A stretch of 64,000 nt of DNA. It comes from Anas platyrhynchos. Its lineage: Eukaryota > Chordata > Aves > Anseriformes > Anatidae. Both the position numbers and the translations under genes were made by a program. Each line of letters starts with the position of its first letter. The first letter of the stretch is position 1. The stretch spans positions 29,793,001-29,857,000 of the forward strand of contig NC_092591.1 in the NCBI RefSeq assembly GCF_047663525.1. The letters are read 5' to 3'. Positions 53,782-64,000 of the stretch are shown here, one piece after another. The notes under the pieces are model-generated. The model did not search any database, was not told the origin of the DNA, and worked only from the letters and a program-made list of their open reading frames with translations.

Positions 53782-56239
53782 GGTGATGATGATAATAATA
53801 ATGATGATGATAATAATAATAATAATTCTTTTTGTACATTTCATACTTCCTGTGATGTTTTCTTCCTGAAGTATGGTCAAAGAAAATACAAGCTTAACTT
53901 GGCAATGGTTTCAATAAAACATGAAAAGATTCCACAGAGAGGTCACTTTAACAATTTCATGCCCCAGGCTGGACAGGGTATTGCCCTGTCACACACTAGG
54001 AAGAGCACTGTTGGATGCTGCCCTCTTTTTCTTTCTCACTCTTGCTCATTCCTCCTTCTCACCTACTCTCAGGTACACACAGGACACACTGCTGAGGAGA
54101 GGCTCGCTGGCAATGCAGCCCCACCAAAATCTCCCTCTCGGACCAGGTGACCCAGGAGGGTTTCCCTGAGCAGGAACGGGAGCTCTGGGACCTTGGCTGG
54201 CTGCAGGGTCTCATCCAACACTGGGACACATCCAGCATGGGGACACATCCTGCACTGGGATGGATCCTGCACAGCACCAGCAGCAATTCCCCAGCTCCAG
54301 GGCTGCTGGCAGAGCTGGCCCAGCATACCCAGTCTTTATTCCCAAATGTTCCTGGCACTTCCCCTTTATTTTTTGCCTGTTCTCCCCACCTCAGTCTCAC
54401 ACACTGTCTTCAGTCTAATGCTCTCTCTCTAGGAATATCTTAGAGGTATCTCTGCGCCCATTATTCTTTCCCTCTGCCCTGAACCCTTGGTTCGCACCCT
54501 GAAGCAGGTGGAGCTGTTCACACTGAGAAGGGGGCACCTCTTTCAAGTTTGTTTCTCTAGTGTTGTCCCACAGTCTCACCAAAGAGACCGTGATGCAAGC
54601 AGATGCTCTAGCCTGTGTCTTCATGCAGGTGCGGTGAATGAACCTCTGAAGGTGTGCATGTTTACTCGGTGGCTGCACATAGGGCCTCAGAGCTGGCTCA
54701 ACCCCCAGCTCACACAAATCTCTCCCTACCTCAGCACAGCTGAGAGTGTAGGTGCACCTGATTTAAAAAAATGAAGCTTTTCTTAGCTCTGAAGCTTTTG
54801 CCTGGAGGAGATGGAGGACCTGCTGTGATGCACCCTGCACGCACTTGCATTGCTGCATGGGTTGTCACTGCTGAGCAGAGCAGGCCTGGCTTGTCTTTCC
54901 TACAACACTGCTCATTCCCTTTCATTTCTAAGCCCCTGGCTTGTCCATGGGGAGCACAGGTGCCTCCCAAGCATGCTGTGCCTCATCCCACCGCAGGTGG
55001 AACAACACTGGAACAGCTGGGATGTGGCAGCGTTATCAGTGACAAGACCTCCCCATTCACATTGCGAAGGCCCTGGGCAGCCGACAGCATCTGCCCAGAA
55101 TGCTGCAGGTAGCAGAGAAGCTGCCTGCAAGAAGCCTGCAGTTCAGCTCCACCACCACGTTAGAGCTGGAAGCTCTTCCTAGGAACAGCTGAGCACCAAG
55201 TGACCAGTTTTCATTCCAGACCCCAGCTCCTCATAGGACGGGCTGACAGATGTGGAGGGCAGGAACGCACCCAAAGGAAGAGGAACCAAGGAAGCACTGG
55301 CACTGCTCCTTTCACCTGGAGGGTGCCTCCTACCAGGAGTCAGTTCTCACAGCTTCAGCAGGGTTGTTTCCATAAAAAGTTAATTGTTTTCCTTCCATCG
55401 CCCAGTATCCTCTGTCACCTTGAAAATCCAGACTTTACAGTCTTCAAGCAGAGCTGTCCTTTTCTGTTTCTGTTTGATCCTAACGCTACTCCTCTTGTTT
55501 TTCTGGAGAAGGACCAAACACACCAGAGCTGGATACAATCATCAGGTTGTGGTTGCAAAATGGCATCTGCTCAGGCTAACCATATGACAGCCCAGAGGAG
55601 AGTGGGAAGGACTGCAAGAGCCAGTTCCAGTCCAAACCATTGTGTGCAGATGGCCAACATGATGCGTGGACAAAACTTGTCTGCCTTGCTGCCAGAAGAA
55701 GCACTGCATTTTGGGGAAAGCCTTCTGGGGCTGATCACACACACATGGCTACTTCCCTCTTCACAAAGCCGAACGGGAGTTCTCTGCGTAGTCTTTGCAT
55801 GTATCCACACCCACCAAGGCTGCACACACAAAGCTTTGCTGAGGCATTACTCTGCCCTGCTTTGCCAGGTTCTTGCATCCAGCAGTGCTCAGCTCTTCAG
55901 CAGACACACGAAAAAAAAGCACCGGCAGGAGCTAAGAGCCTCCATGGCTTTGGCTTTGCTTTAATAGCACACTGGCTAGAGCAAGCTCACTTTTGAAGAA
56001 GGAACAGCTCAGACCTGTTAGATAGGACAGATTCAAAGCAAAGATTTCAGAGCAAAACGTTTTGATGGGTGTTTTACCACCTGCCCAGTGCCAACCCCAG
56101 GCACAGGTTCCTGTGCTGCCCAGCACATTGTCTTGCTGCTAGTTCTGCGCAGCACCAAAGCCATCGTTCTTGCCTCACCCTGTCTCACAGGACACCGCCA
56201 TCCCTAGAGGATCTTCTCCCAGGGAGGGGCTGGAGAAGG
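53053..56239. other. Intergenic
   Basis: No gene is recognised. It holds an AAT/GAT trinucleotide-type simple repeat (about 53738-53827). An unrecognised 254-codon open frame lies at 55200-55964 (plus), with no domain or signal peptide visible. ATTAAA on the minus strand near 55962 could be a distal polyadenylation signal for the gene on the right. Confidence 0.5.
53738..53827 (+). repeat. (GATAAT/AAT)n microsatellite
   Basis: About 90 bases of imperfect AATGAT and AAT repeats. Confidence 0.9.
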
Positions 56240-57229
56240 TTAAACATTTATTTCCACTGAGCTTTCTCTGGGAGTTTCACTTCTGTTTTCAGGTTCCATG
56301 ACGTCTTCAAAAGCCCTCTGACAAGCAAGCCTAGCAGAGACTGGGAACTTCTTTGTACAGCTCCCTGCCAGGAAATAAATAATAGGATTGATACTGCTGC
56401 TCACACAGGCAAATAGGAGAGGTGTGTCAAAGAAGAGAACTGAAAAATCAAACAATCTTAGCAAGAGCCAGTAAGGAAAGCCAGCATTGAAGAAGAGGAA
56501 AGAGATGACAACGAGCAGAACCACAACACAGAGCTTCCTCAGGGGATGTTGCCATGAACAGCACAAGACCTTGGCAAAAAGGGTTAGACTGGAAAGAATC
56601 AGGATAAGCACCGACAACAGGTAGCTCAGGACGAAGATGACAAGTGCCACTGGGGAGAAGTAGAGGGTCACGGTAAGCAAGAAGGAGAGGGCCCAGAGCA
56701 GGGCACACACAAGTGCTGGCAAGTGCCAGGAGCGGTAGCGGGGCCAGCAGGCCTGGCAGAGGGCAGACAGGGACGTGCTGGCACCAAAGGCCGCCAGGAG
56801 GTATATGCTGGTGGTGAAAACGAAGATGATGATGATGTTCAACATAGCCATCACATCCCGTGAGCCCAGCCTGTGACAAAAGCTCAGTGGTCCATAAAAC
56901 ATCACAAGGGCGATGGCAATGGAGAGGAGGAAGGTGAAGTCAGCAATGGCCAAGCTGAAGACGTAGACGGTGATGGGGTTCCTGCGGATGTGGGAGCCGA
57001 GGAGCCAGAGGACGGCCCCGTTGCCCACCAGCCCGCAGAGGCAGATGAGCAGCGTGGCAGGGACTTCGCTCAAACTGTCAGCCTCACAGTCAGTCCAGTT
57101 GTAGTCGTCCTCACGTGAGGCAGCCTGCCTCATCAGCCCACGGTGCCAAGCTTCGTCATGCGCCATCCCACTGGGCCAGCTCCAGCAAGCAGGGCTGTAT
57201 CGTGCTGTGGTAGGGAACGGTGCGCTCAT
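56240..57229 (-). CDS. Mas-related GPCR (up to 329 aa), E/DR(Y/C) motif lost
   Basis: Divergent MRGPR with sequon NWT before TM1, TM1 LLICLCGLVGNGAVLWLLG, TM2 NPITVYVFSLAIADFTFLL, a TM4 segment with ALVCALLWALSFLL, TM6 region KLCVVVLLVVISFLFF, TM7 SSSINPIIYFLAGSC and a tail with RLACQRAFEDV. The TM3 end reads LLAAFGASTSLSALCQ where its neighbour at 62 kb has LLTAISIERCVSVIC: Glu-Arg-Cys is replaced by Ser-Thr-Ser, removing Arg3.50. Otherwise the frame is whole. The first in-frame ATG after a probable acceptor (exon start 57266) is at 57229. ATGs at 57166 (strong context) and 57133 would give a more typical N-terminal length. A weak out-of-frame ATG at about 57239 opens a 27-codon uORF. AATAAA overlaps the last codons. 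Confidence 0.88.
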   Translation of the reverse strand: MSAPFPTTARYSPACWSWPSGMAHDEAWHRGLMRQAASREDDYNWTDCEADSLSEVPATLLICLCGLVGNGAVLWLLGSHIRRNPITVYVFSLAIADFTFLLSIAIALVMFYGPLSFCHRLGSRDVMAMLNIIIIFVFTTSIYLLAAFGASTSLSALCQACWPRYRSWHLPALVCALLWALSFLLTVTLYFSPVALVIFVLSYLLSVLILILSSLTLFAKVLCCSWQHPLRKLCVVVLLVVISFLFFNAGFPYWLLLRLFDFSVLFFDTPLLFACVSSSINPIIYFLAGSCTKKFPVSARLACQRAFEDVMEPENRSETPRESSVEINV

Positions 57230-57266
57230 TGTGAAACATCTGCTGCTTCAGCTTCCCCTTGCACAG

Positions 57267-57288
57267 CTGGAGGGGTGATAAGAAACAG
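57267..57288 (-). promoter_or_regulatory. Probable 3' splice site
   Basis: On the minus strand TTCTTATCACCCCTCCAG ends at 57267 and the exon would start at 57266. The tract is moderately pyrimidine-rich. It sits 37 nt before the first in-frame ATG, like the acceptors of the other MRGPR genes. Confidence 0.45.
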
Positions 57289-60200
57289 AGGCATGTCAGA
57301 AGCTCCAGTGTGCCCCCACACCAGGATTTTAAGGTCCTTGCAGCCATACCTCATCTTCCACATGGAGAAGCACAAAGAAAAAATGAGGAACAGGAGGGAT
57401 GGGGGAGATGGGTATAACATGCCTGGCACAAAAGCATGCACAGGAATGGAGAAAAAGCTAGGGGGATGCTTCTTTTCTGGCTTTGGACAGGTTAGATCTG
57501 GAGGAGGGAAATAGGAGGATGAAGGGATTGTCCTTGGAGATGGCAAAGAGCAAGCAGTTTTGTGGGTGGATCTGACATGGACTCAAATTACAACTGGTAT
57601 TACTAAGCAGCTAGGTTCCTTCAGTGAGACGCCCATTTCAGTATTCCCCTACCACCTTTCCCCAAATATTTGTACATCTTAATGAGCTGCGATCAGATTT
57701 GATGCAAATCACCAGCAGGTTCAAAAGCAAGGGGTGGGGGGAGAAGGAGATGGGTGGGGGAGAGAGAAGGGGGCCAGGGGAGAGGAGGAGGCCAGTGGGT
57801 GCACTGATTAGGATGGGAATAAAACACCTGGAAAAGCCTGACCTTCTTTTCTGTCGCAGCCTGGAGACCTTCACTGGAGCAGACGTGCTGCAGACTCACA
57901 TTTCCTCTTGCTTGCCAGCTGCTGTCCTGTGACAGAATCTTCTCATGAGGTTTTCTGGAATTACCGCTTATAAACTGGACCATGCCTGTCCTGCTGAGCT
58001 TGTGCGGCGCCCAGCACGGCACATTTCTCGGGCCCTTTTACAAACTGCTTTGTTGCGTGCTCAGGAGCTCTTGCAAACATGAAGCTGCTTCATAGCATCT
58101 GATGATATCAGAGTTCTGGTTATAGTCTATGCTTGCGTTCATACAGGAAATGACTAACAAGTCTCAGAAGCTAGCCCTATGGGAAAAACAAAACATCTTT
58201 CTGTTAGGTTCCTCTTTAATTTCACTTTAAAGCAAACCCAATCCCAACATTTTTGTATCTTTGAACTGGACAGACTTTTTTTCCTGTAGTTCAGGCAGTG
58301 ATCTCTAGGACCCTGCGCTACAAGCGTGGCATTGCTCTAAGATTTCTGTCTGATTCAAAACGAGGATTGCCACTTATATACCACAACTTCACAGTGACAC
58401 ATGACCTTCAAACACACAGCTTCCAGGAGCATGCTGCTGTGAGCACAAAACTAACTGAGACTTCCTAAGACAATAATTTCTGGAGAGCTGAACTTCAGTG
58501 AGACGAGTCCTACCCAGAGTGGCTGCAGTTCAAAGAGCTCCTGCTGCACCCGAGAGGAAGGGGTGCTCCTGCTTGGACCTGGAGCATGTGGGGGCTCCAG
58601 GGCTGAGATCTCCTCCTCTCTCGCCTGCTGACACTGCCTTTGTGTCCCCAGATATCCCCCCCCTGCAACCTCAGTCCCTTCAAGTGCAAACAAGTAATGA
58701 TAAGAAAGCTCCAAGGTATGCCGGTGTAGTGCTGTGCAAGATTATGCTCACTGCCCATGTGCTCTGAGAAAGAGCAGAGTTACCCAGGGTTTCCTGGCTT
58801 CTGCTTTTGCAGGCAACATCCTGGGATTGGTTGCCTAAATTTTTATTTCCAACACAAGATTTACAAACATCAGTTACTTGTTTGTGTCGAGGTTAGGCTC
58901 ATACATCTTCAGAAGAAGCTATGTTCTGTAAATATTATGGCTGTATGTCAGGAGAGCTTGTGAGAAACATCTCATTTTTCTTCAGACAGGATCTTCTGTG
59001 AAGCTCTTTTATTCGTGATTGCAATGGCAGGCGGCCTGTCAATCAGGAGTGCATTTTAGTGAACAAATCATAACCTTTTATTCCCTATTACCTGATGCCC
59101 GATCACCTCCCCTGTTTTCTCATTGGCTGAGTACTACAGGTGCACAAGCTACTCAATGCTCCTCTACACTATATATATACATTTTTTTTTTTCTACCCCT
59201 TAATTTCTCCTTTCTTATGCTTTGAGAACTTGTGATCTTTTACTGTTCTCACACTGCTCATCCTGTTTTTCTCAAGCTTCTACCTTATTTTGGAAGAGTG
59301 AGGCCTTCTACTGTCCACTTACCTACTTAGCATTGCTCCTTGTTATGACTACACAACTACCTTTGAATACAGAAAATTAGTTCTCTACTGCAAAAACACA
59401 ACTTTGTTTCTCACAAGCTCATGAAACTGTCCAGTCAGCAGAGCTCACCCTCTTGAGCTATCACCTGCCAGAGCTTTCACATTCACATTTCACATTCATT
59501 TTCACATTCCTGTCCCTTTATTTAGGACTGCCCACGCAGTTTGCTCCATGGGGTTCTTCACCCCACGCCCAGAACCGCACTTACCAATGGTCATCCACCC
59601 CTGTCTGTCTGTCTGTCTGTCCATCCTCTGTCCAGCCTGGCCCAGTGCTGATTGCAGGCACTTGCCTCTTTACCCTGTCCCTTCCTGCCTCCCTAGTTAA
59701 ACCCCCCTGTTGGTGTCAAGATTTGTTTGCTGAATGATGCTGTCAGCTAGAAGGAGATGGACCTTTTCTTCCAAACAGTGGTGCAGGAGGATACCAGGAC
59801 AGAGGGAGATGAAAGCTTCTTTTCTGTCCCTCTCCATCACCTCCTCCAGTACGGGGGCTTGTGGGAATCGAGGCACTGGATGCTCAGTGCTTTACAATCA
59901 GGCACCAAGGCCCCAGAGCAGGGACTTCTCCACCCAGGGAAGCAGACAGGGTATGGACTGGGGCCAGGAGGTTTCATTCTGGAATCCACACGGTGCTGCA
60001 GGTACTCAGCACTACATCTGCATGTGCATCCTTGCCTGTTCCAGCCCTTGCCACCCTGCACTCAGGAGCGCTGCACCAATAATGTTTTTTCCCTGCTGGC
60101 TCTTCCAACAGGACCCAGTCCCACCAAAGGCACTGGGTGGAACACAGGTGCTGCGGACGTGGCCAGGCTGCTGCTGGGCAGCCAGTGCTGAGCTTGGTGA

Positions 60201-61894
60201 AGGCTCCTGTGGAGCCGCCACCATCTGTATCCACAGCTTCCACCCTCAGCGAGATGCCAGTGAGGGGCAGAGCTGAGAGGATGGGGATGATGGTGTGTGC
60301 TTGTGCAAAACAACTTCTGCTGAAGGGAGTGACTTTAACAGGAGACCTTAGGAGTAGCTCTTCTGTTGCAGGAGCATTGGGACTGGAATTATATGGCGGG
60401 ATGAATCTGATGTCTTTGAGAGCAAACAACCTATTTTAGGGCAGCCTAAAATCAGTGAGGAACCAGATGTTCAGCCTGGCAGCCAGGACAGCAGCCAGGA
60501 GTGGCCGATCACAGGGACACTGCTCTACAGGAGCGGTAGGGCACAGAAGGGTGGGTTCCCTTGGGAAAGGTCTTCTACAGCTGAGGGACCTGCCCAGAGC
60601 AGGTGTGGAGGGCCTGTGCCCCCAGGGAGGGTTGAACCACAACCACACTGAGGTCAGGAGCCACAGCCCCTGGTCTGTGCGCTACCAGAGAGGTGGCACT
60701 GTGGGAAACAACCACAAGCGCTCCCAAGTGCAAGGAGGAAGATGTGGACTTCCCATGCCACCATCATGCCCCTGGTGAAGGGCTGGGGGGGCTGCACGTC
60801 TCTCCAGCAGCATGCTGGAAGGGAAGCACAGCACTGACAGAACCCTGCCTGGTATCTGGATTTGTATCATTAGGGGGTATTAGCAGTAACCCGTCTGGGC
60901 TGCAAGTGCCAGTGAAAACTACCATTCCTCGTTCTTTTATTCAAAGATAATTTATAAACTTTTATAAACTGTTAATGCCCAAATTCGACGAGTAAAACTA
61001 GGTTTTGGCTCCACTTTGACTGCGTATTCCCTCGTGCCCGGGAGATATCTTGGCCATAATTCCCACATACTTCCCACAAGGGGAGTTGCTTCTGAGAAGC
61101 ACTGCAGTGGCCCTGCCAGCGTCACCAGCATCACGCTTTTCCGCTGCGGGGCAATGCCCACCCTGTGCGGCTGGAAAGCCCTGAGCTGTGGGGGAGTGGA
61201 ACAAGGAGTGACAGAAATGCATCAGGCAGAGAGGGAATGCAGCTGTGAGAGCTGGGCGTATTTAATCAGAAAAGCATGAGGAGCCATTCACAAAATTCTT
61301 GCATAGTTTCTGGCAAAAGCCACTTCCTTTGTGGGGAAAAAAAAAAAAATCAAGATAAATAAAAACAAGGAAGCAGAGCTCTGACGTAGCAGTGGTTACA
61401 AAACCTTTCTCGATGCCACTGCGACCCCACTGTGGCTGGGGCAGCCCGTGCATGCAGCATAGAGGCACAGAGAGGAGCCAAGTGACGAGTCCGGGGACAC
61501 CCTGGTGACCAGGAAACGTTCCTCATTGCACAATTGGCCTGAGGGGAATCCTCTTCAGGACCTGGATTTGAGGGGAGCCTGAGATGCCAGGACACCAACG
61601 TGGATCTGCACAAGCCCTTCTGGAAAAACAGCCCTAGCCTGCTGATTCAACAAAGCTAACAGTTAAGTGCAATGTTTTTCCTCAGCCCTACCCCATTTTT
61701 CTTTCCTCCAGCACCCGCAACCAGCACCTCCCTCCCTCCCTGCTCTCCTGCGGACAAGCTGTGCTCTCCCCAGTGCCTTTCCCCTGCCCTGTGCCGCCCT
61801 TTTGCAGCTCCTGGTGCCTCCTGCCCCTGCCCTCACGCCTCCCTCTCACATCCACAATGGGAGCCCTGCTCCCCGCTTCATCCCACTCACCCTC
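57289..61894. other. Intergenic between head-to-head MRGPR genes
   Basis: No gene is recognised. Purine-rich sequence (about 57725-57795), a (CTGT)n repeat near 59600-59625 and mixed GC-rich sequence from 59.5 kb. Open frames of 100-180 codons near 59.7-60.4 kb overlap in several frames and look compositional. The region should contain promoters and first exons for the two divergent receptor genes, which cannot be picked out by eye. Confidence 0.5.
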
Positions 61895-61921
61895 ACCCCC
61901 CGCTCCCTGCTCTGACCGCAG
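61895..61921 (+). promoter_or_regulatory. 3' splice site of MRGPR coding exon
   Basis: CCCCGCTCCCTGCTCTGACCGCAG ends at 61921 with a good C/T tract. The exon begins at 61922 and reaches ATG at 61957 after 35 nt. It shows that the 95-codon upstream extension of the open frame is intron, not protein. Confidence 0.7.
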
Positions 61922-61956
61922 CCAGGACCCCATCCACCACCGCCTGGCCTCCTGCC

Positions 61957-62910
61957 ATGGAGCCCAACCACACGGCCCTGTCTCCTCCGCCACCCACGCC
62001 GACGGCCGAGGGAGAAGAGGTGTGCGAGATAGACGTCCCCGACGTGGCCGTGGACGGCGCCACGCTGCTCATCTGCCTCTGCGGGCTGGTGGGCAATGGG
62101 GCCGTCCTCTGGCTCCTCGGCTGCCGCATCCGCAGGAACCCCATCACCGTCTACGTGCTCAACCTGGCCGTCGCTGACTTCACCTTCCTCCTCCTCATGC
62201 TCACCTCCTCGCTCCTCTACATCCTGGACAGCCTCTCCTGCAACACCTTCCCTTTCTTTGCGTACCTCAAGTCGTTCCTCCTGCCCCTGCTGCTCACCCA
62301 CAACATGGGCATGTACCTGCTGACAGCCATCAGCATCGAGAGGTGCGTGTCCGTCATCTGCTCCAGCAGCCCCTGCGGCCACCGCCCCCAGCACCTGTCG
62401 GCCGTGGTGTGTGCCCTGCTCTGGGCCCTCTCTATTTCTGTAATTGCTGCAGTAGCTGTCCTGTGCCTGTCACACCAGCACGACCAATGCCGTCTGGCCC
62501 TCATCTCCATGTACGCCCTCAACTTCACCGTCTTTGCACCATCCATGGTCATCTCTAGCATACTTCTCTTCATTAAGGTCCAGTGCAGCTCCCAGCAGCG
62601 CCAGCCCAGGAGGCTCTACATCGTTATCTTCCTCACCGTCCTCTTCTTCCTCCTCTTCACTCTTCCCCTCAGCATCTGGAATTTCGTGCAGCATATCAGT
62701 TACAGCATCGGGCACTCCCAGGTTGTTTTCCTGCTTGCCTGCATCAACAGTAGCATCAACCCCTTCATCTACTTCCTGGTGGGGAGCTGCCGGAGGCGCT
62801 GCTCCTTGGTGTCCCTCCAGGTGGCCTTCCGGAGGGTCTTCGAGGAGCTGGCCGATGACACGGTGTGCAGTGACAATGCCACGATGGACACGCTGAGCCC
62901 AGTTTGTTGA
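61957..62910 (+). CDS. Mas-related GPCR (317 aa), intact
   Basis: Predicted MRGPR with all landmarks: start MEPNHTALSPPPP with sequon NHT, acidic segment before TM1, TM1 [37 protein letters not shown] at TM2, TM3 end YLLTAISIERCVSVICSS with the family ERC, VVCALLWALSISVIAA at TM4, IKVQCSSQQRQPRRLYIVIF between TM5 and TM6, TM7 INSSINPFIYFLVGSCRRRC, and a tail with VAFRRVFEELADD. The start ATG is in a good context (GCCATGG) and follows the splice site at 61921. It is closest in the window to the gene at 56.2-57.2 kb (shared LLICLCGLVGNGAVLWLLG), from which it differs by keeping ERC. An AATAAA 69 nt after the stop fits its 3' end. It is GC-rich like its surroundings. Confidence 0.95.
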   Translation: MEPNHTALSPPPPTPTAEGEEVCEIDVPDVAVDGATLLICLCGLVGNGAVLWLLGCRIRRNPITVYVLNLAVADFTFLLLMLTSSLLYILDSLSCNTFPFFAYLKSFLLPLLLTHNMGMYLLTAISIERCVSVICSSSPCGHRPQHLSAVVCALLWALSISVIAAVAVLCLSHQHDQCRLALISMYALNFTVFAPSMVISSILLFIKVQCSSQQRQPRRLYIVIFLTVLFFLLFTLPLSIWNFVQHISYSIGHSQVVFLLACINSSINPFIYFLVGSCRRRCSLVSLQVAFRRVFEELADDTVCSDNATMDTLSPVC

Positions 62911-62978
62911 GGCCTTTCTGTTACTCTGCTTAAAGCCCCCCCAGATGATGGTTGTGGGTTTCACTGGGGACCCAGATC

Positions 62979-62984
62979 AATAAA
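62979..62984 (+). terminator. Polyadenylation signal AATAAA
   Basis: AATAAA lies 69 nt downstream of the MRGPR stop codon, followed by a GT-rich stretch (ATGTCTG...CCAGGTGTC). It is the probable 3' end of that transcript. Confidence 0.7.
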
Positions 62985-64000
62985 TGTCTGCCCTGTTTCC
63001 CCAGGTGTCACCCTCTCACTGCTCCCTGCAGACAATAACGGGGCGTGGGTGGGGAACGGGGGGAAGAAGAGAAAATGTAATTATGTAATTTGGAGGTCAG
63101 TGGGGGGCAGGATTCCTGGTAGGATTCCCTGCAAGTGCACAGCTTTTCTCATCCCCACAACCCTCCCCAGCAGTACCGTTCCCCAAAGGAATGTGCCCCA
63201 GAGGGCAGAGTTCCCGTCTGATGCTGTCAGACTGCCACATTTCTGCTTTTTGGGATGAGTATTGCCTTTGGGAAAGGCTGACTCATGTGTGAGTGGGGAA
63301 AAACCTGCCTGGTGTCCTAAGCTCCTCTCCCACATCCCCTGTGCAGCCTCCCCCCTGCTCTGCCCCCCTCCTGGCTCCAGAAAGGCCAACAGTGGGGCAC
63401 CCAGCAAGGCTCTGCTGATGCCCCCATGCTCCCACAGGACCAGCTCCTGCGTCACTGCGGCTTGGTGTCGATACACAGCACCCCTGAGCAGCCTGGGGTC
63501 CATGCCCACGCCCAGGCTGGGAGGTCTCCCATCCCGCAGGGCACTTGCCGATGTCCCCACACGTGGCATGCAGGCCCCGGGGGAAAGCCCCCGCTCCCCA
63601 GTCAGTGGTCCCCGGACCCCATCCCTGCCACCGCCTGCTGGGATCAGGCGCTAAGCCCCCGGGCTGGAGCTCCCCGTGCGCCTTCCCCACTCCTCACGTC
63701 CTGGTGCGCGCAGAGCCCCCAGCCCCAGCCCCCCAGAGGTGCCCCCAGCCCCAGGCCACGAAGAGGAGGAACGAGAGGCAGCGGCAGAGCAGCGGCTTTA
63801 TTGGGGGCAGAGCCGGGGTCCGGGAGGACGCGGGGGCTGGGGGCGCCGGGCGCTGTGCGGGGGTGTCCCGCAACGGAGCCCGTCCCGGGCCGGCGGAGCC
63901 CCCGCACCCAGCGTCGAAGCGCCGCTTCTCCGGGGGGTTGCGCGGAGCCCTCCGGTTTCCTCTTTCCACGCTGGAGGGCAGCAAAGCCCCGCGCTCCGCG
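62985..64000. other. GC-rich right edge of window
   Basis: No coding region could be assigned. G+C and CpG rise strongly after about 63.5 kb. Open frames on both strands overlap and are compositional. A minus-strand AATAAA near 63.8 kb hints at the 3' end of a gene entering from the right. Confidence 0.45.
63797..63802 (-). terminator. Possible polyadenylation signal of a minus-strand gene
   Basis: TTTATT on the plus strand gives AATAAA within CCCCCAATAAAGCCGC on the minus strand. Isolated AATAAA in such GC-rich DNA is unlikely by chance and often marks a 3' end. The gene body would lie at and beyond 64000; no protein family is recognised in the 200 bases visible. Confidence 0.35.

Noticed and set aside
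59734-60439. Overlapping open frames of 100-180 codons between MRGPR genes
   Set aside because: Several frames on both strands are open at once and none shows a recognisable domain.
61672-61956. 95-codon N-terminal extension of the 62-kb MRGPR
   Set aside because: A strong 3' splice site at 61921 and a good ATG at 61957 place it in the intron. Its protein is proline-rich and unlike the family.
63644-63984. Coding exon on the minus strand at the right edge
   Set aside because: Three frames are mostly open because of GC content, and no family is recognised. Only the AATAAA is reported.

Overview
This is nuclear DNA from a bird, most likely a landfowl or close relative (inference). The interspersed repeats that can be recognised are almost all 5'-truncated CR1 LINEs, whose 3' ends carry the typical avian tail of short ATTCTATG-type repeats. 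The genes are vertebrate chemosensory-type receptors: class II olfactory receptors and Mas-related G protein-coupled receptors (MRGPR). Coding regions are single exons preceded by a 3' splice site 18-60 nt upstream of the start codon, the usual layout for both families. No tRNA, rRNA, CRISPR array or prokaryotic feature was seen, and I recognised no endogenous retrovirus.

Layout. Positions 1-31.6 kb are AT-rich and gene-poor, with three intact olfactory receptor genes, all on the minus strand (2.1-3.1, 14.5-15.4 and 20.1-21.0 kb). The first is a general class II receptor. The other two are close relatives of OR family 4. A first intact MRGPR gene lies on the plus strand at 32.5-33.4 kb. From about 38 kb the DNA becomes GC-rich: a CpG-rich patch and a degenerate ~20-bp minisatellite (38.5-39.0 kb), a CR1, then a young MRGPR amplification at 41.8-53 kb.

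The amplification holds a decayed MRGPR body (about 41.85-42.35 kb, minus), two MRGPR genes in direct 2.4-kb tandem units (43.8-44.7 and 46.2-47.4 kb, minus), and an inverted third gene (51.8-52.9 kb, plus). The inverted gene's normal C-terminal tail has been replaced by translated antisense CR1 sequence. A (GGGAAA)n polypurine array sits downstream of all three intact copies in the same orientation relative to the gene. Two more divergent MRGPR genes follow at 56.2-57.2 kb (minus; E/DR(Y/C) motif lost) and 62.0-62.9 kb (plus; polyadenylation signal visible).

How the genes work together. All are predicted seven-transmembrane receptors acting at the cell surface, the ORs in olfactory neurons and the MRGPRs probably in sensory neurons or immune cells. 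This is family knowledge, not something the sequence shows. They do not form a pathway; each is a separate transcription unit. The three young MRGPR copies are nearly identical in transmembrane and intracellular parts and differ mainly in extracellular segments, which suggests diversification of ligand recognition by duplication and gene conversion. Their 5' ends also differ: one copy lost the usual ATG. All copies keep a GT...AG pair only 55 nt apart with a 6-bp hairpin inside.
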